From contig NZ_JAUSXQ010000001.1 in assembly GCF_030816115.1 (NCBI RefSeq), positions 1,054,001-1,118,000 of the forward strand: a stretch of DNA of 64,000 nucleotides. Direction: 5' to 3'. A model generated the notes under the pieces. It was given only the letters and a program-made list of their open reading frames with translations, was not told the origin of the DNA and made no database searches. This document shows, piece by piece, positions 54,381-62,760 of the stretch (the stretch's first letter is position 1; the number at the start of each line of letters is the position of its first letter). The DNA comes from Chryseobacterium sp. W4I1. Its GTDB lineage: Bacteria > Bacteroidota > Bacteroidia > Flavobacteriales > Weeksellaceae. A program made the translations under genes and the position numbers.

Positions 54381-55853
54381 ATGCGAAAAAAAATTGCGGT
54401 TATAGGATCGGGTTTTTCAGGGCTTTCTGCAGCAGCTTATGCTTCAAAAGACGGGCATGAAGTTCATGTTTTTGAAAAAAACAGCACAGCAGGAGGAAGG
54501 GCTAGAAATTTCAGAACACAAAACGGCTATACCTTTGATATGGGTCCAAGTTGGTATTGGATGCCTGACATTATAGAAGCATTTTTTGAGGATTTTGGTA
54601 AAAAATCTTCAGATTTCTATGAATTGGTTTCCCTTGATCCGCAATTTGAAATGGTTTTTTCACAAGATAAAATGAAAATACCCCATCATTATGATGAATT
54701 AAAAAGTCTGTTTGAAAAAAAAGAACCTGGAGCGGGAAAAAAGCTGGACGAGTTCATGGCAGATGCACAGTATAAATATGAAGTGGGAATGAAAGATTTT
54801 GTCACCAAACCCTGTCATTCATGGTTGGAATTTGTTTCCCCTAAAATTGCCAGAAGTGCTTTACAGCTGGATCTTCTTACCAATTTCCAGAAATTTGTCA
54901 GGAAATATTTTAAGCATCCTGAACTCATTACGCTAATGGAGTTTCCGGTAATTTTTTTAGGTGCGGCACCCAAAGATATTCCTGCATTATACAGCCTGAT
55001 GAATTATGGAGGTTACAAATTGGGAACCTGGTATCCAATGGGAGGTTTCTCAAAAATAATTGACGCAATGACAGCGATTGCTTCAGAATACGGAGTTCAG
55101 TTTCATTTCAATGCCAGTGTAGAAAAGATTACGGTGAAAGATAAAATGGCCTCTTCATTACTTGTTAATGGCGAGCAAATCAAATTTGATTCCATTATTG
55201 CCTCATCAGATTATCACCATACAGAAGCCCAGTTGTTATCTGAAGAATATAGAAATTATAAAGAATCTTACTGGCAGACTCGAACTTTTGCTCCTTCCTG
55301 CCTGATTTTTTATCTGGGCTTTAAAGAAAAAATTGCCAATCTCAAGCATCACACCCTGTTTTTTGAAAATGATCTGGATCTTCATACAACCGAAATCTAT
55401 GAAGATAAAAAATGGCCCACAAAACCGCTGTTTTATGCCTGCTCGCCTTCAAAAACAGATCCGGAAGTAGCTCCTGAAAACTGTGAAAATCTCTTCCTTC
55501 TTATGCCCGTTGCTGTCGGAATTGAAGATTCAGAAACAGAAAGAGAAAAATATTTTCATGAAATGATTGCCAGACTTGAAAAACATACAGGTGCTGCCAA
55601 CCTTTTATCCAAAATAGATTACAAAAAAAGCTATTGCATAAAGGACTTTAAGGAAGATTATAATGCTTATAAAGGAAATGCTTACGGGCTTGCCAATACT
55701 TTATCACAGACCGCTGTACTAAAACCATCCCTCAGAAATAAAAAAGTGAAAAATCTTTTTTATACAGGACAGCTTACGGTTCCGGGACCCGGTGTTCCTC
55801 CATCCATTATTTCCGGAAAAATTGCTGCCTTTGAAGCCACCAAAAATGCTTAA
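54381..55853 (+). CDS. crtI: Phytoene desaturase (CrtI)
   Basis: This FAD-dependent enzyme introduces four double bonds into phytoene to give lycopene. It has 490 residues, an N-terminal dinucleotide-binding fold with IGSGFSGLSAAAYASKDGHE and FEKNSTAGGRARNF, and the C-terminal family motif GQLTVPGPGVPPSIISGK. It starts 2 bases after the marR stop and ends 2 bases before crtB, so it lies in a tight operon. The substrate phytoene is made by the next gene product. Confidence 0.95.
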   Translation: MRKKIAVIGSGFSGLSAAAYASKDGHEVHVFEKNSTAGGRARNFRTQNGYTFDMGPSWYWMPDIIEAFFEDFGKKSSDFYELVSLDPQFEMVFSQDKMKIPHHYDELKSLFEKKEPGAGKKLDEFMADAQYKYEVGMKDFVTKPCHSWLEFVSPKIARSALQLDLLTNFQKFVRKYFKHPELITLMEFPVIFLGAAPKDIPALYSLMNYGGYKLGTWYPMGGFSKIIDAMTAIASEYGVQFHFNASVEKITVKDKMASSLLVNGEQIKFDSIIASSDYHHTEAQLLSEEYRNYKESYWQTRTFAPSCLIFYLGFKEKIANLKHHTLFFENDLDLHTTEIYEDKKWPTKPLFYACSPSKTDPEVAPENCENLFLLMPVAVGIEDSETEREKYFHEMIARLEKHTGAANLLSKIDYKKSYCIKDFKEDYNAYKGNAYGLANTLSQTAVLKPSLRNKKVKNLFYTGQLTVPGPGVPPSIISGKIAAFEATKNA

Positions 55854-55855
55854 TT

Positions 55856-56692
55856 ATGAAAAAGTTATTTGACGATTTATCGTACCGTGTAAGTAAAGAA
55901 ACAACCAGACAATACAGTACCAGCTTCTCTTTAGGGATTCTGGCTTTGTCCCCTAAAATCAGAAATCCAATTTACGCTGTTTATGGATATGTGCGGCTAG
56001 CAGATGAAATTGTGGACAGCTTTCATGGGTATGATAAGGATAAATTGCTAAGGAGATTCAGGGAAGAGACATTTCAGGCGCTGGAAGACAAAATATCTTT
56101 AAACCCTATTTTACAGGCTTTTCAGGACACGGTTCACCAGTTTAAAATTGACCTGAATTTAATCACCAGATTTTTAAAAAGTATGGAAATGGATCTTCAC
56201 AAAATAGATTATAATTCTGAACTTTATAATGAATATATTCTGGGATCTGCAGAAGTGGTGGGGTTGATGTGTCTCCAAATTTTTGTGGAAGGAAATCCTG
56301 CTGAATTTGAACGCTTAAAGCCATTTGCCATGAAGCTGGGATCTGCTTTTCAAAAAGTCAACTTTTTAAGGGATATGAAGGATGATTACCAGATTTTAGG
56401 GCGAAGTTATTTTCCGGATGTGGATATTTCCATGTTTGATAACAAAATAAAAGCAGCTATTGAAAAAGATATTGATGAAGAATTCAAAGAAGCATTGTTC
56501 GGTATTAAAAAGCTTCCAAGCTCTTCACGGTTTGGCGTATATCTGGCATACCGGTATTATATTTCACTCTTCAGAAAAATAAAAAGGACTTCTGCCCATA
56601 CCATCATCAATCAAAGGATAAGAATCTCCAACAGCAAAAAGATTTCGTTAATGATGAGCAGCTATCTTCAATATAAAACTTCATTCCTGTAA
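55856..56692 (+). CDS. crtB: Phytoene synthase (CrtB)
   Basis: CrtB condenses two geranylgeranyl diphosphates to phytoene, the first committed step of carotenoid synthesis. The 278-residue all-helical protein has both magnesium-binding aspartate-rich motifs: RLADEIVDSF (47-56) and NFLRDMKDDY (near 175). SFSLGILALSPKIR near the N-terminus matches the family. Geranylgeranyl diphosphate synthase is not in the window. Confidence 0.94.
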   Translation: MKKLFDDLSYRVSKETTRQYSTSFSLGILALSPKIRNPIYAVYGYVRLADEIVDSFHGYDKDKLLRRFREETFQALEDKISLNPILQAFQDTVHQFKIDLNLITRFLKSMEMDLHKIDYNSELYNEYILGSAEVVGLMCLQIFVEGNPAEFERLKPFAMKLGSAFQKVNFLRDMKDDYQILGRSYFPDVDISMFDNKIKAAIEKDIDEEFKEALFGIKKLPSSSRFGVYLAYRYYISLFRKIKRTSAHTIINQRIRISNSKKISLMMSSYLQYKTSFL

Positions 56693-56703
56693 AAAATAAA
56701 AAA

Positions 56704-57165
56704 ATGGTACATAGACTTTTCAGAGAACAGCAATTGAATTGCGATATTCAGACCGCATGGAAGTTTTTTTCTTCTGCGAATAATCTTTCGAAGATTACTC
56801 CGAAAGACATGAAATTTGTGGTCCTCACCAAAACAGAAGATGATGAAATTTATAAAGGAATGATCATCGATTATCATGTTTCACCCTTGTTGGGAATCAA
56901 GCTGGACTGGACAACAGAAATTAAGCAGGTTTCTTTCCAGAAAAGTTTTACAGATTTTCAAAAGAAAGGACCTTACAAACTCTGGAATCATTTCCATGAA
57001 TTTATTGCTAACGATCAGGGTGTGCTGATGAAAGATACGGTACATTATGAGCTTCCGCTTGGGTTTTTGGGAGAATTGGCACATATTCTTTTTGTCAGAA
57101 AAAAGATTGAGCATATTTTCGGATACCGGTACAAAATTTTAGAAGAAATGTTTAATAAAAAATAG
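56704..57165 (+). CDS. SRPBCC-family (START-like) protein in the carotenoid operon
   Basis: This 153-residue soluble protein has the SRPBCC hydrophobic-pocket fold: RLFREQQLNCDIQTAWKFFS at the start, a LSKITPKDMKFVV segment and a C-terminal helix with YRYKILEEMF. It lies 11 bases after crtB and 4 bases before crtZ. It may bind a carotenoid or a lipophilic intermediate, or help hand it between membrane enzymes. No catalytic role is evident. The association with crt genes appears conserved in relatives, from memory. Confidence 0.82.
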   Translation: MVHRLFREQQLNCDIQTAWKFFSSANNLSKITPKDMKFVVLTKTEDDEIYKGMIIDYHVSPLLGIKLDWTTEIKQVSFQKSFTDFQKKGPYKLWNHFHEFIANDQGVLMKDTVHYELPLGFLGELAHILFVRKKIEHIFGYRYKILEEMFNKK

Positions 57166-57169
57166 GATT

Positions 57170-57628
57170 ATGAATTTTCTTATTGTAGTACTTACATTTT
57201 TCATCATGGAAGGGATGACATGGCTGATTCATAAATATATCATGCACGGCTTTTTATGGGCCCTCCACAGGGATCATCACGATCACAGTAATGAAGGGCA
57301 TGTAGAAAAAAATGATTATTTCTTCCTGATTTTTGCTGTGCCTACTATTGCGCTGATGTATTACGGAACCGTCAATGATTATAACATCTATTTTTACATT
57401 GCTTTAGGAATTGCCATCTATGGTATGGCTTATTTTTTTGTCCATGATATTTTTATTCATCAGAGGATAAAGTTTTTACGGGATACCCAAAATCCTTATT
57501 TACTGGCGATAAGACGTGCTCATAAACAGCATCATAAACATACAGGAAAAGAAAAAGGAGAGTGTTTTGGGTTTTTATGGGTGCCTGTGAAATATTTTAA
57601 AATGTATTTTAACAAGCATAAAGCCTAA
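57170..57628 (+). CDS. crtZ: Beta-carotene hydroxylase (CrtZ)
   Basis: This membrane di-iron enzyme hydroxylates beta-carotene to zeaxanthin. The 152 residues have four hydrophobic segments and the histidine clusters of the fatty-acid-hydroxylase superfamily: HKYIMH, HRDHHDHS, HDIFIHQR and RRAHKQHHKH. It overlaps no neighbour; the lycopene cyclase gene begins 2 bases after its stop. Confidence 0.93.
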   Translation: MNFLIVVLTFFIMEGMTWLIHKYIMHGFLWALHRDHHDHSNEGHVEKNDYFFLIFAVPTIALMYYGTVNDYNIYFYIALGIAIYGMAYFFVHDIFIHQRIKFLRDTQNPYLLAIRRAHKQHHKHTGKEKGECFGFLWVPVKYFKMYFNKHKA

Positions 57629-57630
57629 CA

Positions 57631-58323
57631 ATGATGCATTACACCTATCTTTTGATTAATTTCTTCACTGTAATCATCTGTTTTATATTTTCTTTTCATC
57701 CTAAAATTAAATTCAACAGATATTTTGCCGCTTTTTTTAAGGCAGCATTTATTGTGGCTGTAGTATTTATTTGCTGGGATATCTGGTTTACCAAAAGAGG
57801 AGTATGGTGGTTCAATGATGATTATCTTTTGGGATTCAGGCTTTACAATTTGCCCATTGAAGAAATTCTTTTTTTCTTCTGTATTCCGTTTTCATGTATT
57901 TTCACTTATTTCTGTCTGGACAAATTTTTCAGACTGGATTGGAAGCTGTTACCTGAAAAAATATTCGTTATTATTTCAATCATTAGTGCCGTGATAATTG
58001 CTGTTTGTTTTTATGATAAAATATACACGCTTGTCACTTTTTTATCAACAGCGGCAACTATGTTTACGCTTTATTTCATTTTCAAAGCAAGATGGATAGG
58101 AAAAGCATCACTGATCTACCTTTTGCTGATGCTCGGATTCCTGGTTGTTAATGGCATACTTACAGGGACGGGTTTGCCATCACCAATAGTGAATTACAAT
58201 CCTGATGATTTTATGGGGATAAGAATGCTTACTATTCCCGTAGAAGATACGGTTTATGGGTATGAAATGATTCTTTGGAATATTTATCTATTTCAAAAAT
58301 TTAAAAGGAACGGGCAAAATTAA
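57631..58323 (+). CDS. Lycopene cyclase, fused CrtYc-CrtYd type
   Basis: This integral membrane protein of 230 residues has about seven hydrophobic segments. It contains two copies of the heterodimeric-type cyclase domain: RLYNLPIEEILFFFCIPFSC in the first half and LTIPVEDTVYGYEMILWNIY in the second. The conserved Pro-Ile/Val-Glu-Glu/Asp motif in each is the expected catalytic feature. It cyclises lycopene to beta-carotene. It is the last gene of the crt operon; no clear terminator follows in the next 200 bases. Confidence 0.9.
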   Translation: MMHYTYLLINFFTVIICFIFSFHPKIKFNRYFAAFFKAAFIVAVVFICWDIWFTKRGVWWFNDDYLLGFRLYNLPIEEILFFFCIPFSCIFTYFCLDKFFRLDWKLLPEKIFVIISIISAVIIAVCFYDKIYTLVTFLSTAATMFTLYFIFKARWIGKASLIYLLLMLGFLVVNGILTGTGLPSPIVNYNPDDFMGIRMLTIPVEDTVYGYEMILWNIYLFQKFKRNGQN

Positions 58324-58440
58324 TGTTCCTGGTTCAGATCTGAGATTGCCGGACAGTACAAGATTGATTAATAATTTTCGTTCTGAAAATTGTTTCTGTT
58401 TTATTTTTGATAGCCATATTCTGCATTTGCAATTTTAGGT

Positions 58441-58503
58441 AAAAAATGCAACTCAAAGCGAAAACCATCCATTTTATCGCTTCTGAAATCAATCCATCTT
58501 TGC
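58441..58503 (+). promoter_or_regulatory. Shared upstream activator element and promoter of the cupin gene
   Basis: A segment starting AAAAAATGCAACTCAAAGCG and continuing AAAACCATCCATT is nearly repeated at 60087 before the hydrolase gene. About 25 bases further on, CTTTGC (58498-58503) aligns with CTTTGC of the other copy and looks like a -7 TTTG element. An AraC gene lies between the two targets, so this is probably its binding site. Confidence 0.65.
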
Positions 58504-58539
58504 AATATCAAATAAAATAACAATTTAATATCGAAGATT

Positions 58540-58929
58540 ATGAAAAAATTAATACTGGCAATTGGATTATTTACCCTGTCAATATCCAGCAATGTATATG
58601 CACAGCAATCTGGTGTGAAACGGATAGACCTTCAAAGGCATAATATTGAAGCTGCGGGGTATGAAACAATTCAGGCACGCATTGAATTGGAACCTGGAAC
58701 AGCTGTTGGAATGCATTCCCATCCCGGAGAAGAGGTTATCTATGTGCTTGAAGGTAGATTTGAATACCAGATCGAAGGCGAGAAGCCTGTTATCCTTAGT
58801 GTTGGTGAGGTGTTATTTATTCCTGCTGGAAAGAATCATTCTGCAAAGAATATAGGTGAAACTAAAGCCTGTGAACTAGCAACTTACATTGTTAAGAAGG
58901 ATAGGCCATTACTTTTATTCAAAAAATAA
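58540..58929 (+). CDS. Secreted cupin-domain protein
   Basis: This 129-residue protein has a signal peptide (to about residue 22, SSNVYAQQ) and one cupin barrel. Both cupin motifs are complete: GMHSHPGEEVIYVLEGRFEY and GEVLFIPAGKNHSAKNIG, giving the His, His, Glu and His metal ligands. It probably binds a metal in the periplasm; the substrate is unknown. It shares its upstream element with the alpha/beta hydrolase gene at 60188, so the two are likely co-regulated by the AraC protein encoded between them. Confidence 0.88.
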   Translation: MKKLILAIGLFTLSISSNVYAQQSGVKRIDLQRHNIEAAGYETIQARIELEPGTAVGMHSHPGEEVIYVLEGRFEYQIEGEKPVILSVGEVLFIPAGKNHSAKNIGETKACELATYIVKKDRPLLLFKK

Positions 58930-59137
58930 ATAACTTATTTTTCATCAATAAAAAACTATGTTGAATAGACTGGGAGATCAAGGGATTGCGACTATCAATG
59001 GATTGTTAGGGCTCGTCCCAGGTTGAAAGATATTTTTTTACCAACTGTTATTAATTGCAGCTTTTCTTAGAATTGCTGCATTTTTATTCCATAATTTTAC
59101 GACCGATATAAACCCAAACAATTTTTTCAACTTAAAA

Positions 59138-59962
59138 ATGATCAAAGAATTTTCATACAAACAATTTGGCAACATAGAATTCAGCAAATCGTCTGTACAA
59201 GAGCATACGTTGACTGCAATAGACGAACATATCAAGATTCTTTTTATTCCTGAAAATGCAATTATTCAAGTTGATTTTCAGGAAATTGAAATGAAAACTG
59301 ATTCGCTGTTGTTTATCAACCCAAATGTGGTATTAAAACCTTGTGAAACCGTTGGAGGTCAGCTGATGCATTTTAACAAAGATTTTTACTGTGTAGAAAT
59401 TCACGATCAGGAAGTAGCCTGTGATGGCATTTTATACAATAATGTCTTTGAAATACCTTTTATTAATTTGAACGAAAAGCAGTCGGTTGAAATTCAAAGG
59501 ATTATAAGTGATATCCAGACGGAGATGAAAGATGAAGACTCCAGTACCGAAGAAATGTTACGGATTCTTTTAAAAATGATTATTCTGAAATCTACGCGTA
59601 TTTGGAAACAGCAGCATCAATTGGCAGATATAGAACAGCAGGCTGATGTACAGTTTTTAAGAAAATTCAGTAAAATGGTTGAGCAGCATTATAAAACACT
59701 CCATACGGTTGCAGACTATGCAGATCTTCTCTTCATTACTCCTAAAAATTTAAGTAAAAAAGTAAAGTTAGTGAGCAAAGAAACTCCAAATGAAATTATT
59801 AAAAACCGAATCATTCTTGAAAGCAAGCGGCTTTTAGCCCATACTTCTATGACCGTGAAAGAAATTGCTTATAGTCTGAATTACGAAGACGATGCCTATT
59901 TTATCCGATTTTTTACAAAAAATACAGGTATTTCACCAAGTACTTTTAGAAAACAGTTCTAG
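59138..59962 (+). CDS. AraC-family transcriptional regulator
   Basis: This 274-residue regulator has an N-terminal beta-rich sensing domain (about 1-150) and a C-terminal double helix-turn-helix (about 185-274). The latter reads VADYADLLFITPKNLSKKVK, then TVKEIAYSLNYEDDAYFIRF and the usual TGISPSTFRKQF end. It lies between the cupin and hydrolase genes, both of which have a copy of the AAAGCGAAAACCATCC element. It is the best candidate activator of both. The inducer is unknown. Confidence 0.92.
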   Translation: MIKEFSYKQFGNIEFSKSSVQEHTLTAIDEHIKILFIPENAIIQVDFQEIEMKTDSLLFINPNVVLKPCETVGGQLMHFNKDFYCVEIHDQEVACDGILYNNVFEIPFINLNEKQSVEIQRIISDIQTEMKDEDSSTEEMLRILLKMIILKSTRIWKQQHQLADIEQQADVQFLRKFSKMVEQHYKTLHTVADYADLLFITPKNLSKKVKLVSKETPNEIIKNRIILESKRLLAHTSMTVKEIAYSLNYEDDAYFIRFFTKNTGISPSTFRKQF

Positions 59963-59985
59963 AAAATATATTCTGCTTATAAAGC

Positions 59986-60015
59986 AAGCACAATCTACGG
60001 ATTGTGCTTTTTTAT
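59986..60015 (+). terminator. Intrinsic terminator after araC
   Basis: AAGCACAATC (59986-59995), a 4-nt loop, GATTGTGCTT (60000-60009), then a run TTTTTATTTT. Confidence 0.9.
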
Positions 60016-60086
60016 TTTATAACTGCTTAAAAAAACGTTCTGAACCGATAATGACCAAAAAAATGCATCTAAACTCATAAGAAGAG

Positions 60087-60150
60087 AAAAAAGTGCAGCC
60101 CAAAGCGAAAACCATCCATTGTTATACCTCCGGAAATAGGCCAACTTTGC
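60087..60150 (+). promoter_or_regulatory. Shared upstream activator element and promoter of the hydrolase gene
   Basis: AAAAAAGTGCAGCCCAAAGC continuing GAAAACCATCCATT repeats the element at 58441 with few changes. CTTTGC at 60145-60150 and the following (C/A)ATATCAAA also align between the two. The match extends over about 90 bases, far more than a single transcription-factor site, so promoter duplication is likely. A degenerate third copy is at 61023-61055. Confidence 0.65.
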
Positions 60151-60187
60151 CATATCAAAATAACAATAACAATTAAAAAATAAAGAA

Positions 60188-61009
60188 ATGAACACATTTA
60201 CATTAAAAGACGGAACAGAAATTTATTTCAAAGACTTAGGAACAGGAAAGCCTATTTTCTTTCACCATGGCTGGCCATTATCTTCTGATGACTGGGATGC
60301 ACAGATGATGTTTTTCCTGGAAAAGGGCTACAGGGTAATTGCCCATGATAGGAGAGGACATGGAAGATCTACGCAAACATACCAAGGCAATGATATGGAC
60401 ACTTATGCTGCTGATGTATCCGAGTTGGTTGAGTTCCTGGACCTAAAGGATGTTATTCACGTGGGTCATTCAACGGGTGGTGGTGAAGCAATACGGTATG
60501 CAGCAAAATATGGTAAAGGCAGAGTTTCCAAAGTAGTTTTGATAAGTGCAGTTACTCCTTATATGATTGCTGATGATAATAACCCCGAAGGAGTCCCTCT
60601 GGCAGTATTTGATGACATCCGAGACAATACACTGCACAACAGACAACAGTTTTATCAGGATCTAACCGTTCCATTTTACGGTTATAACAGAGAAGGTGCT
60701 GTGATCAAGAAAGGAATTCAGGATAACTGGTGGAGACAAGGAATGATGGGGGGTATAAAAGCGCAGTATGACTGTATAAAAGTATTTTCAGAGACCGATT
60801 TTACAGAAGATCTGAAAAATGTTGAAATGCCTGTGCTTGTTTTACATGGAGATGATGACCAAATTGTTCCTTACAGTACAACGGCCGTTAAAGCAGCAGA
60901 ACTCCTTAAAGATGGTCAACTGATCATTTATCCTGGCTTCTCTCATGGAATGCCAACTATCAATGCTGAGGTAATTAATGAAGATATTTTATCATTTATT
61001 AAAGCATAA
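60188..61009 (+). CDS. Alpha/beta hydrolase, chloroperoxidase-like (non-heme) family
   Basis: This 273-residue cytoplasmic serine hydrolase has the catalytic triad visible: Ser95 in GHSTGGGEA, an Asp in LVLHGDDDQIVP and His in GFSHGMP. The oxyanion region is FHHGWPLSSDDWD. The overall pattern matches the non-heme chloroperoxidase/perhydrolase group, but the natural substrate cannot be read from sequence. No signal peptide is seen. It is transcribed from its own promoter with the shared element at 60087. Confidence 0.9.
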   Translation: MNTFTLKDGTEIYFKDLGTGKPIFFHHGWPLSSDDWDAQMMFFLEKGYRVIAHDRRGHGRSTQTYQGNDMDTYAADVSELVEFLDLKDVIHVGHSTGGGEAIRYAAKYGKGRVSKVVLISAVTPYMIADDNNPEGVPLAVFDDIRDNTLHNRQQFYQDLTVPFYGYNREGAVIKKGIQDNWWRQGMMGGIKAQYDCIKVFSETDFTEDLKNVEMPVLVLHGDDDQIVPYSTTAVKAAELLKDGQLIIYPGFSHGMPTINAEVINEDILSFIKA

Positions 61010-61022
61010 GAATTAACCGGGC

Positions 61023-61178
61023 AAAAAGTGAAATTTAAAGCGGAATCATCCATTTAAGATGGCACTTTTCGGAGCTGCGGCGCCTGTCTGGATAAAACGT
61101 ACAGACTTTAATTACGGTCTATGGACCAAGGATGAAACTCAATCTGAACTATTGTCCTTTATAAAAAATAAAATATGA
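61023..61178 (+). other. Degenerate third copy of the shared element plus a 39-codon reading frame
   Basis: AAAAAGTGAAATTTAAAGCG at 61023-61042, followed by GAATCATCCATT, resembles the elements at 58441 and 60087 but has no promoter-like CTTTGC after it. A short frame starts at the ATG at 61059 and stops at 61178 (MALFGAAAPVWIKRTDFNYG...ELLSFIKNKI). It may be the decayed tail of a lost gene; I do not recognise it. A terminator follows at 61182. Confidence 0.35.
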
Positions 61179-61181
61179 ACT

Positions 61182-61217
61182 AAAAGAGGTTGGTTTGTAA
61201 TAGTCAGCCTCTTTTTT
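61182..61217 (+). terminator. Intrinsic terminator before the RidA-like gene
   Basis: AAAAGAGG (61182-61189) pairs with CCTCTTTT near 61208-61215, and the run of T continues to 61217. It ends transcription from the hydrolase or the remnant frame. Confidence 0.72.
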
Positions 61218-61232
61218 ATAAATTCAAATCAT

Positions 61233-61679
61233 ATGAATAGGATTGTCTTATTTCTGTTTTTATTACTAACAGTCTCGTGCAGTATAAAAAAAGATATTGT
61301 AATAATGAACCATACTAATTTACCCCAACCAATAGGACCTTATAGCCACTCAACCAGCTATGATAATCTTATATTTGTATCGGGTCAAATAGGTCTGGAT
61401 CCAAAAACTAACAACCTGAAACAGGGAATTGAAGAGCAAACGGTTCAGATTTTTGAAAATTTAAAAGTAATTCTTGAAAACAATCACTCCGATATAACAC
61501 ATATAACAAAAACTACTATTTTTATTACAGATATAAAGCAGTTTGAAACGGTGAATAAGATATATGGTGGTTATTTTGGAAACCGTTTTCCTGCAAGAAG
61601 TACTATTGAAGTCGTTTCATTACCTAAAGGGGCAAGTATCGAAATAGAATGTATTGCCGTTAAGAAAGCTAACAAATAA
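61233..61679 (+). CDS. RidA/YjgF-family protein with lipoprotein signal
   Basis: The RidA fold covers about residues 28-147, with LPQPIGPYSHSTSYDNLIFV, SGQIGLDP and FPARSTIEV. The Arg in FPARST is the imine-hydrolase arginine of RidA proteins, which deaminate reactive enamines and imines. Unusually the N-terminus is a lipoprotein signal, LFLFLLLTVSCSIKKD, with the lipid Cys at residue 16, so it should be exported and anchored. Classic RidA is cytoplasmic; the exported form probably acts on a different substrate. Confidence 0.87.
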   Translation: MNRIVLFLFLLLTVSCSIKKDIVIMNHTNLPQPIGPYSHSTSYDNLIFVSGQIGLDPKTNNLKQGIEEQTVQIFENLKVILENNHSDITHITKTTIFITDIKQFETVNKIYGGYFGNRFPARSTIEVVSLPKGASIEIECIAVKKANK

Positions 61680-61732
61680 AAAACAGGGTGAAGTAGAGGC
61701 TGATTTTCTATCGGAAACCTAATTTTATAAAA

Positions 61733-61771
61733 CAGAAAATCCAGGTAGCAAACTGTCACTTGGATTTTCTG
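61733..61771 (-). terminator. Terminator between convergent ridA-like and lipoprotein genes
   Basis: CAGAAAATCCA (61733-61743) and TGGATTTTCTG (61761-61771) pair exactly. Read on the minus strand the stem is followed by TTTTATAAAA, so it serves the small lipoprotein gene. Confidence 0.7.
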
Positions 61772-61866
61772 GGGCTTATATTCTATACAAATGCATTGGC
61801 ATTGTAAAATTTATATAAAAATTGTTCTAAACAAAAAACTCATAAACCAACGAATTCTAAAATAAA

Positions 61867-62154
61867 TTACCTGGCGGGTCTTGCGCTGTCTGATACCGCC
61901 GCATTAACGTTGCCGCTGCCGTTACCTGTATTGTTATTGCTGGTTTTGCGGCCTCCTATATGAGTTTTTGTATTGATACTGTCCTTACTTCCCAGGCTGT
62001 CATTGGGAAGCTGATTAGTTGAATCTGTAGTGTCGGGATAGCTGGATGTCACAGTGGCAGAGTCAGCAGACACTGTGCTTTTTTCGGTGTCCTGTTTTTT
62101 ACAGCCTACTACGATTAAGCCTATTGCGATAATTGGTAAGAATAAATTTTTCAT
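61867..62154 (-). CDS. Small Ser/Thr/Asn-rich lipoprotein
   Basis: The 95-residue product begins with a lipoprotein signal (IGLIVVGCKKQD, Cys18). The rest is low-complexity, rich in Ser, Thr, Asp and Asn (TVSADSATVTSSYPDTTDST), and looks disordered. No domain is recognised. Its composition resembles small envelope lipoproteins of Chryseobacterium-type genomes. It may be related to stress, like the neighbouring PA2169-type protein, but no function is claimed. Confidence 0.68.
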   Translation of the reverse strand: MKNLFLPIIAIGLIVVGCKKQDTEKSTVSADSATVTSSYPDTTDSTNQLPNDSLGSKDSINTKTHIGGRKTSNNNTGNGSGNVNAAVSDSARPAR

Positions 62155-62282
62155 AAGTTTATTTTAATAGTGGGTTAGTTAAATTCTCTAGAGATTCAAA
62201 ATTAAATATTTACTCCACCGTATTTATATGAGTGAGATCATGTTGAACGTTTCTTGGGAATACTTATGATGCTTACCTTTAT

Positions 62283-62600
62283 TTAATGATGCCTGATTCC
62301 TCTTTGATGATAACTGACATTTTTATTAAATAATTGAAAGTTTTTAGGAATTGTCTGATTGTCGTCATAGTGATTGGTTACGGTTGAAAGTTTTTCTTCC
62401 ATATCCTTAGTGTTAAAACGGACTTGCTTACCGTTTTTATACAACTTATCATCATAGGTTCTGTAGAGCTGGTTTTCCAGGTACATGTTTCCGTCAGGAG
62501 CAGTAAATTGTTTTACTTTATTATTTCTTTTACGGAATGCAGCATAAAACAATGATCCAGCTGCAATCAAGCCCAATGTTATTTTTATTTTATTATCCAT
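62283..62600 (-). CDS. Small single-span membrane protein of unknown function
   Basis: The 105-residue product has one N-terminal hydrophobic segment (about residues 5-21, KITLGLIAAGSLFYAAF) followed by a basic soluble tail containing APDGNMYLENQLYRTYDDKL and KNGKQVRFNTKD. No known domain is recognised. It is in the same orientation as its two neighbours but separated from each by 130-160 bases, so it probably has its own promoter. Confidence 0.65.
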   Translation of the reverse strand: MDNKIKITLGLIAAGSLFYAAFRKRNNKVKQFTAPDGNMYLENQLYRTYDDKLYKNGKQVRFNTKDMEEKLSTVTNHYDDNQTIPKNFQLFNKNVSYHQRGIRHH

Positions 62601-62714
62601 AATGCTGTTTTTATTGTTTAAAATTACTTGCTATAGTTTTATAAAATGCATATTAAAGCATTAACAAGCAGGCAGTTAAAATATCAATTGCAAATTATCT
62701 AAGAGATTTAGATT

Positions 62715-62742
62715 TAAAAGAGAGTTTAAAAACTCTCTTTTA
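62715..62742 (-). terminator. Terminator after the PA2169-type gene
   Basis: TAAAAGAGAGTTT (62715-62727) and AAACTCTCTTTTA (62730-62742) form a 13-bp stem with a two-base loop. It lies 19 bases after the minus-strand stop at 62761. Confidence 0.8.
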
Positions 62743-62760
62743 TCTAGTGAATTCCTATTC

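Noticed and set aside
58341-58356. GGACAGTACAAGATT after the crt operon as a copy of the 18-mer motif
   Set aside because: The core is broken (CAAGAT rather than CAGGAT) and the alignment needs a gap.
58959-59026. Short frame starting MLNRLGDQGIATINGLLG after the cupin gene
   Set aside because: Only about 22 codons, with no promoter or recognisable domain; cannot be told from chance.
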